Shown: positions 36,809 through 53,376 of the stretch, one piece after another
Layout: every line of letters starts with the position of its first letter
Numbering within the stretch: position 1 is the first letter of the stretch
The notes under the pieces: generated by a model
Told to the model about the DNA's origin: nothing
Databases searched by the model: none
What the model saw: only the letters and a program-made list of their open reading frames with translations
Origin: Phylloscopus collybita
Taxonomy: Eukaryota; Chordata; Aves; Passeriformes; Phylloscopidae
NCBI GenBank assembly: GCA_027886175.1
Contig: JAJNNQ010000028.1
Coordinates: forward strand, 434,001 to 498,000
Direction of reading: 5' to 3'
Length of the DNA stretch: 64,000 bases
Program-made: the position numbers and the translations under genes

Positions 36809-39802
36809 TCAGGAGTAGCTGAGGGGCATCTTCCTCCACAGCCCCCCACACAGGCAGTTCTTGATCCAGCGCTGCTCCCACTGCTTCACTGCTGTCACCT
36901 TGTTGGGCGACTTCAGCATGGTGACACAGCCACACCTGGGGGGACAGGGAGGGTGCAGAGTCAGCACTGCCAGGGTGCTGCAGGAATCACACAGGGATCT
37001 GGGTATCCGTGGGGGAAGGCAGCTCCTGTCATCTGCAGGTGACACTTGTGAGCACCAAAACCAGCTGAATCCAGCGAGCAACAATCCCGCTGAGGGCTCT
37101 GCTGGAGCTGGAGCCTGGCAAGGAACAGCCCCAGCTGCTGTTTATACATGAAACAACTGACAGTCATCTCACAAAAATGAGCTGCTACAGAGGCTTTCTA
37201 TTAAAACCAGTAATTAAAGCTAATTCTATCACATGACTTAGATGGATGTTTGTTCCCTGAGCCATTATCCTGAAATCCAGGCTCTCCCAGGAGGGTGGGT
37301 GAGTAGAGCAGCACGAAATGCAAGCCTGGTGGAGAGATGACCCCAAAATGGGAGCAGGAGCAGTGGGGTGATTCCTCCCTCCAGCCCTGCTATGACCACA
37401 CAGGTGCTTTAATGACCAGACCCACAGAACTGGACATCCCATAAAGGAGTTGCTGCAGGGTCTCCTCCAGGCCAGACAACTTTAAGACCTTTATCTGACC
37501 GGTTTCATTTTTAACCCAAGGGCCACTCTCTGACAATGACGTGGGCATCCCAGGTTGGGGACACCTTAAGCACAGCCCCAGCTGGCCTCAGAGAGCTCCT
37601 GAAGGACACAGGACAGTCCAAGTCCTGCCCAAGCTCCACTGCAAGTGTCACTTACCTGGTACAGGACTTGCATTCCTCTGTTGGGTAGGCACCCAGGTGC
37701 AGCCGCCTCAAGTGGTCAATTTTGGGCTGTCCAGGGGCCCTGGGGAGGGAGAACAGGACTTTTCCTAAAGTGTCACTTTCCATGAGCTGCTCCCAGGACA
37801 GGGAGCTGCATCTCACTGGCCAACATGGCAGAGGCTCTGCCCACCTGCCCACCCAGTGCCACGGGACTCATTGTCACAATGACACAATTAATCACATAAA
37901 TTAATGGGGGTTTTTCCCCCCTCCCCCATTTGCTATCACTTTTCAGTAGTTAAAATTCCCAGCCTGTCACAAGTTGAGAAATGGATTCGAGCAGAGAGGA
38001 CAAACTACTCTTGGGTCATAGCAGCAAGGAGGCAAGCCAAACCTCAGAGCTGCCAAGACTCCTCACCACAGCACTGACTTTTTACAGGGGTTTGTACCTG
38101 ACAAAGGCATCGAACTGGGAAGAGACGGTGTGGCCAACGAGCCCGGGAGCCTTCCCAAACTGCAGCCGGACCAGCTGCTTGTTCTGCAGCTTGCTGATGA
38201 TGCCATCGTTGATGGGCAGCCAGTCAATGTTGGGAATGAGCAGCTGGCTGGGCAGCAGGCAGCACTCATCGATCAGGGCATCATCGGGCTCCGTGATGTG
38301 ATTTTCCTCACGACCTGCATGGGAAACGAAGGGAAGAACCCTGTAACCTTTACATTTCTCCCTCAGAGCTCCAGAGAGCTGCGTGCAGCCTCCTCCTCCA
38401 CTGCCAACTCAGCCTGGAGAACAATAACCTTGGCAGCAGCGCTTGCCCTTTCTCAACACGCCAGACCCCCTGGGAGCCTTGTCCCACCCCACTGCTGCAA
38501 GAATTACGGTTCAGGGAACCGGCCACACTCACAGCACAGCCAGAGCTTGGTCAGGAGCCGGAAGAGCAGGGACATGCTGTCCTGGGTGTCTGAGGTTGCT
38601 GTGTACACGGGGAGGCAGCTGGGCTTCAGCAGCCCCCAGATGCGGATCACCACCATGAGCTCCCGGAACATGCCCAGGGACGCGCCGTCGCGCAGGAAGC
38701 TGTGGCCAGGGCGCACCGGGGAGCCCTGCGGGGGGACAGAGGCGTGGGTGGGGGTCACATCAGCCTGGGTGGGGGTCACACCAGCCCAGGTGGGGGTCAC
38801 ACCAGCCCAGGTGGGGGTTACACCAGCCCGGGTGGGGGTCACACCAGCCCAGGTGGGGGTTACACCAGCCCGGGTGGGGGTCACACCAGCCCGGGTGGGG
38901 TCACACCAGCCCCAGCCACCACACTGCACCCACACAGCTTCTGCTCCCAGCAGCACACACTCTCTGGAACCCGCTGCTGGGTCACCTGAAGGTGACATCT
39001 CTGCAGAGCTACAAGAGGAGGGTCCCCAAATCTCCCAGGTACTGTGCTGGTCACCAGACCCAGATGGGCATGGGAAGGGCCATTCTCTAATTCTGCTGTT
39101 CCTTACTCCTCCCCAGTGCCTGTGCTGACAGGGATATGTGGCCCTGCTTTCCCTGGATAAAGTTTCCCAGCTCTGCCCATGGGTGTTTGTGTCCTCTTGG
39201 CATGTTCCCAGCACTTCAGGTCTCACCTGGTTGGGAAGGCTGGCCAGCAGGTAGAGCACAAAATCCCCCACCCACTGGATGAGCTGCTGCAGGGACTGCA
39301 ATGTCGTCATCTCCAGGACAAACTCTTCCGTCTTCAGGTTAATCATCACCTTGTCAATGTCTGGAAGAGAAGCAAGACTTTGCCTGGCTCAGGGAGATGG
39401 ATCCAAACCTCACACCCTCCCTGTGGAGATCACCCTTGTCCTCCCCCTCAAATCCAGGTGTTACTACGAGACTGTGGCAGGGAACAGTGCAATCCCAAAC
39501 CCCGGGACGCTGTGAGCAGTCAGTACCTACATCCGTGATCTTGGAGCAGATCTCGGTCAGCCGGTCCCCGGGGCTCTTGTCAGGGGTGTTGAGGAAGTGT
39601 GGACGCAGCAGCGACTTCAGGGTGCAGCTGATGGCGATGAGGAAGAGCTTGGCGTGGTAATCACACACGCGGGCGATGGTGCTGGAGGAGAGCTTGCACA
39701 GCGACGCCTTCATGGCAACGATGCGCGTGGAGAGCACCTGAGCCACGGGGAAACACGGCAGAAAGCACAAGGAAAGGCAGGAATTAGCATAAGCTCATTA
39801 AA

Positions 39803-39837
<35 letters not shown>

Positions 39838-42800
39838 ATTCTCTGTTCTCCCTTTCTGCCGCAGGAGTGACAGGAACAGTGAGCGCTGTGCACGTGAGGG
39901 CTGTGCTGGGCACGTGCTGCTGTTCCCAGAATCTGCCAAAAATAGATTCCACCACCTAACCTCAACTTCCAACAGGTAGAGGCCCCGCTGGTATTAGAGA
40001 AAGTGAACGCTGCTGACACGGAAGCTCCTCCCAGCTCTATCACTGCCTGAGCCAGGCACTCAGAGAGCACAGCCAGGCAGAGCCACCCGTGTCCTGAGGA
40101 CTGGCACTGGCTGCTCCCCACTCCAAATCCCTGAGACCATGTAGCCCTGGTATCGTGTCTGAGATGTTTTGGTTTCTCTGGAACTCTTTTCCCAGAGAGT
40201 TTTCTGTCAACAAGAGATACATTTTCCTAGCTGTAACCTTTGTTTGCATTCCTTTCCCTAGGAGGCACTTCTTGATGTCCCTCTGGCCTGACCAATGTGA
40301 TTGAAGAAGTTTGTCTTTCTTTCACTCATTGGGTTGTTCTCTATAGAACAGCATAAAAGGGAAGACATTCCCAGAAATAAATGGAGTCATTGTCAGCCTG
40401 CTGAAGTCACAGTCTGTGTCACTGTGGTCTTTAACAGTGCCAAGATTCCCCCATGCCCACCCTGGGAGTGAGCCCAGAGCTCCCACCTGCTGCAGGGCCG
40501 CGTTCTGACGCATGTACTCCTCGTGCAGCTTCTCCACCAGGTTCTGCACCATGCTGGGCTGGACGTGGAGCAGGATGTCCCACCAGTCGTAGCCGGTCAC
40601 CATGCAGTACTCCAGCAGGAACAGCAAGTGCCGCAGGGACATGTTCATGTCCAGCACGTGGCCCATGGAGGGGGAGATGCGGAGCATGCTCAGCTTGAAG
40701 GGAGGAACCAAAGTGAAACTGGCTTCAGGAGTGGGCTTGAAATCATCCCACAAAGCACAACACGGGGCCCAATGAAGCTCAGTCCTGAACTAATGACAGT
40801 TTCTGCACTGATGGGGTACATCCCTTCTCAATACAGATCTCACAGTTGGAATTCCCAACGTTTTCTGAGCAACCCTCAGAGAATCAGGGTGAGAAACAAC
40901 CCCACCACAGGAGAGCACCAACCTTCCCGTGACTGTCCACACCAGCCAGGGCCAGCGATGTCCAGGAGAGCTGCATGGCCTTGAAGTGCACCAGGGGCCC
41001 GGCGGTGCGCGGGCGCTTGAGGGCCGGCTCGTCCACGGGGCGCTGCGAGGAGGAGCCGTAGAACACGGCCATCATCTGCAGGGACAGCCGGTGCACGATG
41101 TGCACGCTGCCATCGTGGAAAGCCAAGGCCAGGCCTGGGGACAGGAGACAAAGCAGGCCTGAGCAATCAGCTCCTCCCAACTAGTGGCAGAGGCCTCGCC
41201 CAAAGCAGTGGCCACCACTGAAAGCCCGTGGAGAAGCCAAAGGGCTGGTGTTGCCATGCTCGTGCCTGGATGTTTTGGTTTTGGGAATTCCATTCCCAGG
41301 CACGGTCTTGATACACAAGGACATGCAATGTAAACTATTGTGTGTTTTCCACATCTGTTCCCAGAGGAGGGACTTTTGTGGTGGTCTCTGGAACGGACCA
41401 ATGGTTCCCAAGGGTCCCACCTCTGAGGTGGGCACATCTGAGAAAGTATAATAGGAATTAGAAAAATAAACTGGGGTCTCTCTGTCTTGCATGGAGAGAT
41501 CACGCAGCCTTCAGAATGCACTCTCTGCCTCGTTCCTGTGTGTCCCACAGCGACAGGCTGGGGGCTCACAGCAGCATTTCACAGCCTCTTCCCACAACGG
41601 GAAACACAATGGGATGGCTGGGAAGACAAATCATTTGAAAGTTTTCCTTCAGCTTTCCACGTGCTTTACTTCGCCTATGGCTCGGGTGGTGAAATTTTGG
41701 GCAAAAGGCACATGTTTAGAACAAAGACAACAGGAACTCCTTACCCAGTCCAGGGAAGAACTTGGTGTCGTTTGCCACCTTCAGATCAGTGTTGGTCAGG
41801 GAGATTGGCAGCTTTGGCAGCGCCACGGCCGACACCCGGTCCAGGTCGTTGGTGGCAGACAGGATCCGCCACTTCAGGATCATGGGCTGCTTGTCTCCCA
41901 CTCGGGTAAAACAGCAAATGAGTGAGAGTTTTGTCCAGAGAGATCAAAATCCACCCCCCATTTCTGCCCGCGCTCCCCAACCCAGCAGAATCGCAGATAA
42001 GGCACTGGTATATTTCCCATATATTTCCCATATATTTCCAGTACGTTTCCCTCATATTTCCCTATTTTTTTTCCTGAATTATACAAACATCATGTTTTGC
42101 TAAATCTCTCTTGATGGGAAGCTCTGCTGAGGGTGATTAAGATCCTTATACACAATAATCCTTTATATTTCACCAAACAAACTGCCCTGATTAATTCTGT
42201 TCTATCTGAGATCAGGTGGAGCCCAGGCAGCCGGGGCAGGGGATTAATCCAGCTCTGCTGCTTGATCCTGGTCCTTTGGGAGCCTTTGCTCCACTGGCAG
42301 CAGGAAGGGCGGCTGTGCAGCAGAACACAGAAAATGTCTTTTATGAAGTGAAAGCAACAACCAAACCCTTTCCTGGAAACAGCAAGCTGCTGCCTACGAT
42401 GCAAACAGACAGAATGGACTGAGAACACCTGAAAATAAACAGGAGATTCTGAATAATCCCATATAAGGGATAATGGATATGAGAAACTGTGCTGCTTTTT
42501 ACCCTCAGACCAAGTTCCTCTTCTTGAGAGTCCCCAGTGCAGACACTTACCCACAGGAGAGATTTGCTGGAAGATGTTGTTGACAGGCAGGCCCTCCTTC
42601 CTAAGGGACCAGCACTCCACAATGCTGTTGTTTTGGTTGGAAGCACAAAGCAGCACCTGTGGAACAGAGCCCCCCACCACAAGCGTCACAACAGGGAAGA
42701 CATTGCCCTGGTCAATCCCACCCTCCACTTCCAGGGTCCTGCTTCCACTCAGGTCATGCTCCACCAGCAAAAAAGCAGAGGAGCAAACCAGTGGGAGATG

Positions 42801-44888
42801 ACAGCGAGGTTCCTAACTCCAGCTGCACCAGCAGCACTTCCCAAAAGGGCAACTGGCAATACCAAGGACATGCTGGTCACCCCCAGACCCTCTGAGGAAA
42901 GCCAGGTGGAGGGAAGAGCAGCTGCCCACCTGCTCTGACATGTCCCGAGCCAGGAACTTGAGGTGGGTGATGGCCGGGTACTTGTCCTTGCGCGCGGGGT
43001 CGGTGGTGCAGCGCATGAAGAGCGAGGGCAGGATCTCGGTGTCGATCTTGCACTTCTCGTTGACCACGCTGACGCAGACCTTGTAGAACTGCACGGGGGA
43101 CGTGCTGCTGCCGTCGGACGTGGCCACCACGATGTTGCCCCCGCCCGTGAAGGCGACGTCGGCCAAGGCCACGCGGCAGCGGAGGCGGCACAGGCTCTCG
43201 GTGGCCGTCAGCACCTGCCCGTTGGGCTTGAGGAGGGACACGGTGACCAGGCCGCTGATGGTCACGGCGATCCAGCCCTCCATGGGCTTCCCGCCGAACA
43301 GCGTCAGCGACGGAGAGAACTTCACCCGGGAAAACTTCTCGCCGAAGTTGGAGGCTCCAGACTGGAACAGAGGTCAATGGAAGTCGGGTGTTTGCGGCCA
43401 GAATTAGTGCCCGCGGAGTTCTCCCCGTGGGAGAGGGGTAGGATTTGTGTGGGACACGCCAGGAGTTAAAAAAAGGCAAGCAGGGAACTTGTGCTCGGCA
43501 GCTTTGGGCTTTCAGAGTCTGCAGAATTACATGTTTCCAACAAGGAGCTCATCTCCATGTCCAAATCCCCGGATCAAACCTCGGCACCCTGAACGCATTT
43601 CCTCTGAATTAGCACTGGTAAGGAAAGAACTGCTCTATCTCCATGTTCCTGCTCAGACATGAGGTACCAGACTAAGGGAGACGCATTCGAAACACCAAGA
43701 GAAACAAGGCTCCAACCCCCCCTCGGAATTCAGCAGAAACCAGGAATCTGACTTCTCTTTGACTGGAAAAACCCCCCCAAGGCCACAAGAGAGCCCAGAG
43801 CATGGAACACAGGCAGGATCCTGAGTTCTTTGCCAAGACCTGAGCCAGAGCTCCAGCCCAGATCCCTCAGGAAGCCGAGACAAACCTTCTCCACGTGCAG
43901 TGCCAGCTTGACGCCGTTGTGCAGCCAGGACAGGGCCACCACCGGGTCCCCCTCCACCACGCTGCCCACCGTGTTCTCCCAGCTGTTGGCCAGGTGATCT
44001 GTCATGCTCCAGCACTTGATGTGGCCATCAGCATCTGCCGAGAGCAGCCTGGAGCCTGTGACAGTGACACTGCATGAGAACAGGGGGAACAGCCAGTGCC
44101 CCACAAGGAATCACATCCCACGGCTTTGGGGCACGCACAGCATGGGTGGGACATGCAGACAACAAGGAGGGATCCCAGCCCACCTGACTGATCCCACTCC
44201 AAGCAGGTGATGACCTCAGTGTGGCCTGAGTTCACAGAGTAGACGTCCCAGGGGTGCTCGGTGTCAATGATATGGACCATGTGGGTGAGATCTGCGTGAA
44301 CAGAGAGGTGACTCCCTGTCCTCTGTCACTGTTACTGAGCCTCAGAGGATGCAGGGAAAACATAAAGTATTTTATAAAAATTATTTGGGGTGCAGGGAAA
44401 AACATAAAGTATTTTAGAAAAATTATTTGGGGTGCAGGGAAAATATAAAGTATTTTATAAAAATTATTTGGGGTGTGTAGCTACCGTGCTGGGATCTCAG
44501 TGAGGGGCCAGACACCGACATGAGCCTGGTTCTGGTTTAGGGAACTGGTCGGTTCTGGTTTAGGGGAACCAAACCCACTCCCCGGGAACACAAACGTGTT
44601 AGACACTGCCAGAGGCTAAGGGATGGCAGGAAAAGGAGGAGCAGCAGCCAGGAGCTGTCAGGGGCAGGGCAGAGCTCCGGCCCCGCGGATCCTGCACTCT
44701 CCCAAGAGCACCGGGAGCTTCCAGGAGAGATTTCCCAAGGGGCACCCGGTACCTTTCTCCTCCTCATTGCGGAGGTCGGTGGTGAAGGCGATGAGGTTGC
44801 GGCAGGACCAGGCGCACACCAGGGGGATGGAGGGGCAGTGGTTGCTCTTGGGCTTCTTCTCCCACTCGCAGACGTAGGCCAGGTCCAT
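36809..44888 (-). CDS. MED16: Mediator complex subunit 16 (MED16/TRAP95)
   Basis: MED16 is a Mediator tail subunit that links activators to RNA polymerase II. Fourteen coding exons on the minus strand close in phase to 830 aa: 44888-44753, 44291-44184, 44055-43886, 43361-42930, 42656-42551, 41900-41745, 41134-40923, 40693-40487, 39737-39527, 39360-39227, 38725-38533, 38314-38098, 37739-37656 and 36935-36809. The N-terminal half is a WD-repeat-like beta-propeller ([26 protein letters not shown]). The C-terminal half is helical ([20 protein letters not shown]). A Cys cluster, CKSCTRCGC (Cys784, 787, 790, 792), near the C-terminus could bind zinc. The protein ends [13 protein letters not shown], matching a shorter human isoform rather than the 877-aa form. 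Start [12 protein letters not shown] is identical in position to human. Introns hold two minisatellites, a CTG microsatellite and two LTR-like segments. Confidence 0.96.
38748..38913 (-). repeat. 21-bp minisatellite in MED16 intron 10
   Basis: About eight tandem copies of a 21-bp unit (plus strand GTGGGGGTCACACCAGCCCA with one further base), with few substitutions and one 1-bp deletion in the last copy. The array starts 23 nt from the acceptor of the exon at 38725. Confidence 0.95.
39803..39835 (+). repeat. (GCT)11 trinucleotide microsatellite in MED16 intron 8
   Basis: Eleven perfect GCT (CTG/CAG) units lie in the intron upstream of the exon starting at 39737. It is noncoding and likely length-polymorphic. 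Confidence 0.95.
40150..40445 (+). mobile_element. Possible solo LTR of an endogenous retrovirus (approximate ends)
   Basis: The segment has the order expected of an LTR: ACCAAT, then CATAAAAGGG, then AGAAATAAATGGAGTCATTG, followed by a T/G-rich stretch. No internal retroviral genes are present. Terminal inverted dinucleotides and a target duplication could not be fixed, so limits are approximate and the identification is tentative. Confidence 0.35.
41270..41572 (+). mobile_element. Possible second solo LTR (approximate ends)
   Basis: ACCAAT, GTATAATAGG and AAAAATAAACTGGGGTCTCT appear in promoter-to-poly(A) order at about 41,397-41,477, followed by a segment ending near GTCCCACA, as in avian retroviral LTRs. 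No coding region is present. Ends and family are uncertain. Confidence 0.4.
44351..44474 (+). repeat. AT-rich 41/42-bp minisatellite, three copies, MED16 intron 1
   Basis: Three head-to-tail copies (44351-44391, 44392-44433, 44434-44474) of a unit starting GCAGGGAAAA, with AAAGTATTTTA in the middle and ending TTATTTGGGGT. Copies differ by a few substitutions and a 1-bp indel. Confidence 0.95.
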
Positions 44889-45340
44889 CCCGCCGCCCCG
44901 GCCCCGGCCCCGCCGGGGACACCGGACAGCCTCGGCCCTGCCTGGGAGCGACACACGGCCGGTCACACCGGGAACGGAACGCACGGCCCGCAGGGACACC
45001 AGCCCCAGGGGCCATGGGGAGGGCACAGCCCCCCGCGATACGGGTGGGGACAGCCCAGCACCGGGAGAGACGCCGGCGGCCCCGGGGGGAGGCGGAGGGA
45101 GCGGTCCGCGGGTACCCACCCTACGGCGGGCGGGAGGGTGCGGGGGACGGACTCGGGGTGAACACGGGGAGGTACCGGAGGTTCCCGGAGCTGGCGGGAA
45201 GGTCACAGGAGGGGCCCGGGGGTGCCGGTCCGGCCGCGCTCACCGGCGGCCGCCGCCTCCCGCCGCTCCCCAGGACCCCGCCGCCCCCGCGGGCTGCCCT
45301 TCCCGCGCCTGCGCCGCGCGCTCAGGCACCGCCGCGGACA
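44889..45340 (-). promoter_or_regulatory. MED16: MED16 promoter CpG island
   Basis: This is a CpG-dense, GC-rich block immediately upstream of the MED16 start codon, with no TATA box. It ends abruptly at about 45,355, where AT-rich sequence carrying the U6 distal element begins, so MED16 and the U6 gene are divergent neighbours. Confidence 0.6.
44937..45244 (-). other. MED16: MED16 5' UTR intron (inferred)
   Basis: On the minus strand a donor CCG|GTGAGC (exon end 45244) can pair with an acceptor GGCAG|GGCCG (exon start 44937), 49 nt before the start codon. It is inferred from motif quality only; an unspliced leader is also possible. Confidence 0.35.
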
Positions 45341-45367
45341 CCCTCAGCGGGCCATCCAGTGTCTCTA

Positions 45368-45396
45368 ATTAGCATAACAAATTACCCAGAACCGTC
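45368..45396 (+). promoter_or_regulatory. U6 distal sequence element (octamer-like plus SPH-like)
   Basis: ATTAGCAT (45368-45375, one mismatch from the ATTTGCAT octamer) lies 224-217 nt before the U6 start and is followed by TTACCCAGAA, resembling a ZNF143 site. Spacing fits the distal element of vertebrate U6 genes. Confidence 0.65.
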
Positions 45397-45526
45397 AGCG
45401 TCGAGCTAGCAAATATAACCGGCGGATTTCGGATATTTTTATGAAAACCCGAGGAAAATGAGAGGATGGAAGCTGAGGACAACTTAGGACAACTCATTAC
45501 ACGTTCAATACCGAGCCACCGCGAAG

Positions 45527-45544
45527 TCACCCTAACTTAACAAT
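45527..45544 (+). promoter_or_regulatory. U6 proximal sequence element
   Basis: TCACCCTAACTTAACAAT at -65 to -48 relative to the U6 start matches the SNAPc-bound proximal element in sequence and exact spacing. Confidence 0.88.
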
Positions 45545-45560
45545 CTTGCCTTTCTTAGGC

Positions 45561-45568
45561 TTTAAATA
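45561..45568 (+). promoter_or_regulatory. U6 TATA box
   Basis: TTTAAATA at -31 to -24. Together with the proximal element it specifies RNA polymerase III at vertebrate snRNA promoters. Confidence 0.88.
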
Positions 45569-45591
45569 GCGCTGCGGGTGCGGAGCAGTTC

Positions 45592-45597
45592 GTGCTC

Positions 45598-45648
<51 letters not shown>

Positions 45649-45698
45649 GGCCCCTGCGCAAGGATGACACGCAAATTCGTGAAGCGTTCCATATTTTT
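45592..45698 (+). ncRNA. RNU6: U6 spliceosomal snRNA
   Basis: This is a full-length 107-nt U6 gene from GTGCTCGCTTCGGCAGCACA to the terminal T5, with no mismatch to the vertebrate U6 sequence as I recall it. U6 forms the catalytic core of the spliceosome. It contains the ACAGAG box and the conserved GATTAGCATGG region. The T run at 45694-45698 is the polymerase III terminator. With a distal element, proximal element and TATA box all correctly spaced, it looks like a functional gene rather than one of the many U6 retropseudogenes. It sits between the MED16 promoter and the R3HDM4 3' end. Confidence 0.97.
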
Positions 45699-45819
45699 CG
45701 CACCTCCCCGCACCCCACTTTTTGCAGCCCCTGCCGACCCGGCTGCCCCGCGACCCCCGCCCTCCACGCCCCCTCCCCGTCCCAAAGGAGAGACAGAGCC
45801 GGGACAGGGGAGCACCGTC

Positions 45820-45825
45820 TTTATT
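45820..45825 (-). terminator. R3HDM4: R3HDM4 poly(A) signal
   Basis: AATAAA on the minus strand. The R3HDM4 transcript would end near 45,800, about 100 bp from the oppositely transcribed U6 terminator. It implies an R3HDM4 3' UTR of about 0.9 kb. Confidence 0.65.
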
Positions 45826-46094
45826 GTTCCTGAACGCGCCCGTACCCGAGTCACACCCAGCAAAGGAGGCGCGAGGGGCACCCCTGGGTCTGGGGGTCCC
45901 CGCGGTTAATGGCAGTCGGTGTCGTCGTGGGACAGAGCAACCAGCAAAGACTCCCCAGGGCACACCCTGCGAGCAACGCTTGGCACATGCCAGGGACACG
46001 GGGCCACATAGAGGGACCCCCGAAATGCCCCATCTGCCCCCATGGCAGCTGCGGACAAGCAGAGAGAGCCCCGAAGGGGGCTGCGCCCCTCCAG

Positions 46095-46098
<4 letters not shown>

Positions 46099-46125
<27 letters not shown>
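46099..46125 (+). repeat. (CA)n microsatellite in R3HDM4 3' UTR
   Basis: About 13 CA dinucleotides, followed by a second short CA run. On the mRNA strand this is a GT repeat inside the 3' UTR. Confidence 0.95.
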
Positions 46126-46705
46126 GTAAATATACACACACGTGATAAAAAACACAAGCTATATTACACTTAAAAACAGCCCCGTGGTGCGGGCAGGGCA
46201 CAGGGCGTGGGGTAAAAGTACCCGGAGCTCCCCCCACAGCCCGCCCTGCCCGAGGGGGCCGAGCCCCGCTGGACACTCCGTGGGCACGGGGCTGCGGGAA
46301 CGCGGCAGCCCCCGGGCTCTTCCGCCGGCTCAGCGATTGCTCAGCAGCCGCCAGGAGCTGTTTCACCGCAGAAAAATCTGGACCGAAATCACCCCACGAG
46401 CGTCAGCGCCAGAGGGGGGAGGCTGGCCCCGCCTGATTTTTTTTTTTTTTTTTTTCTTTTTTAAAAACACCTGGGTTATAAATAGACACACAAAAACAGT
46501 TCCAGGAGGGCTGCGCGGGGCGGGCGGGAGGCACCTGCTCCGCAGCCGCAGTGTCCCAGCACAGCGGAGGGCACAGCCACAAAACCCTCGGCTCTGCCCC
46601 GCCAGCCACCGGCTGCTGGAGCAGGGGAAGGGCCGAGGGTCCAAGGGCTGCGGGGCCGGGAGAGGCTGCAGCAGAGACGGGAGGGGCAGGGCAGCTGTCG
46701 GGGCA

Positions 46706-52602
<5,897 letters not shown>

Positions 52603-53279
52603 GGCCCGCTGAGACTGGGATCGGGATCGGGACCGGGACGGTGACCAGGACGGGGACCTCCCTCCGCCTCCTCCACCCCCGGCCCGCACCGGCGGCACCG
52701 GGCCCGGTACCGCCCGCGGGAAGTGACGTCACGGGGGCGGAGGTACGGGAGCCCCGCCCCGGGCGTCGCGGGAGGTGGGGCACGGGGGATGCTTCGGGGA
52801 GCCCCTGGAACCGGGGCTTGACGGCTGCCGGACCCCATTATCCCGCGTGAAACTCCGTTGTCCCCCTTACCTCCCCCGTTAATCCCCGTCAACCTCCAGT
52901 CACCCCCCGTTAGAGCCCCGTTAACCTCCGTTAACCCCCTCCGTTAGACCCTGTGTTGTCCCCCGTTAACCGCCCCCCAGTCCGCGGCTCTACCGGGGCC
53001 CGTGCCCTGCACGGCTCCGTTCTCCCGCCCGTCCGCGAGGCGGCGCTGCGGCCGCGGCCGCACCCCCGCCCGGCCCCGCGGCCCCGCCGCGCGTAACATT
53101 TGCATGCCGACCAATAGCGGCGGGGGGCGGGGCGCCCCGGGAGCCGTGGGCCAATGACAGTGCGGGGCGGGGAGAGGCGGGGCGCTCCCGGCGCGGCGGG
53201 CCAATGGCGGCGCGGGGCGGGGCGGCGCGGGGCGGGGCCGGGTCCCGCCGCCCGCCCGCCGCCCGCCCGCCCGCGGGGA

Positions 53280-53376
53280 GAGCAGCGCCGCGGGCCCCGC
53301 GCGCACCGGCCCCGCCGAGCCCGACCCCGGGCGGCCGCGGCTGCTATGCGGCTTCGCGGCGCACGGCCTGCACCGG
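53280..53376 (+). other. ARID3A: ARID3A noncoding first exon (5' limit approximate)
   Basis: The donor CCGG|GTAAGG ends a CpG-island exon at 53376. It is the natural partner of the acceptor TCACAG|GTTTGC before 55807. The transcription start is placed only roughly. Confidence 0.55.
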
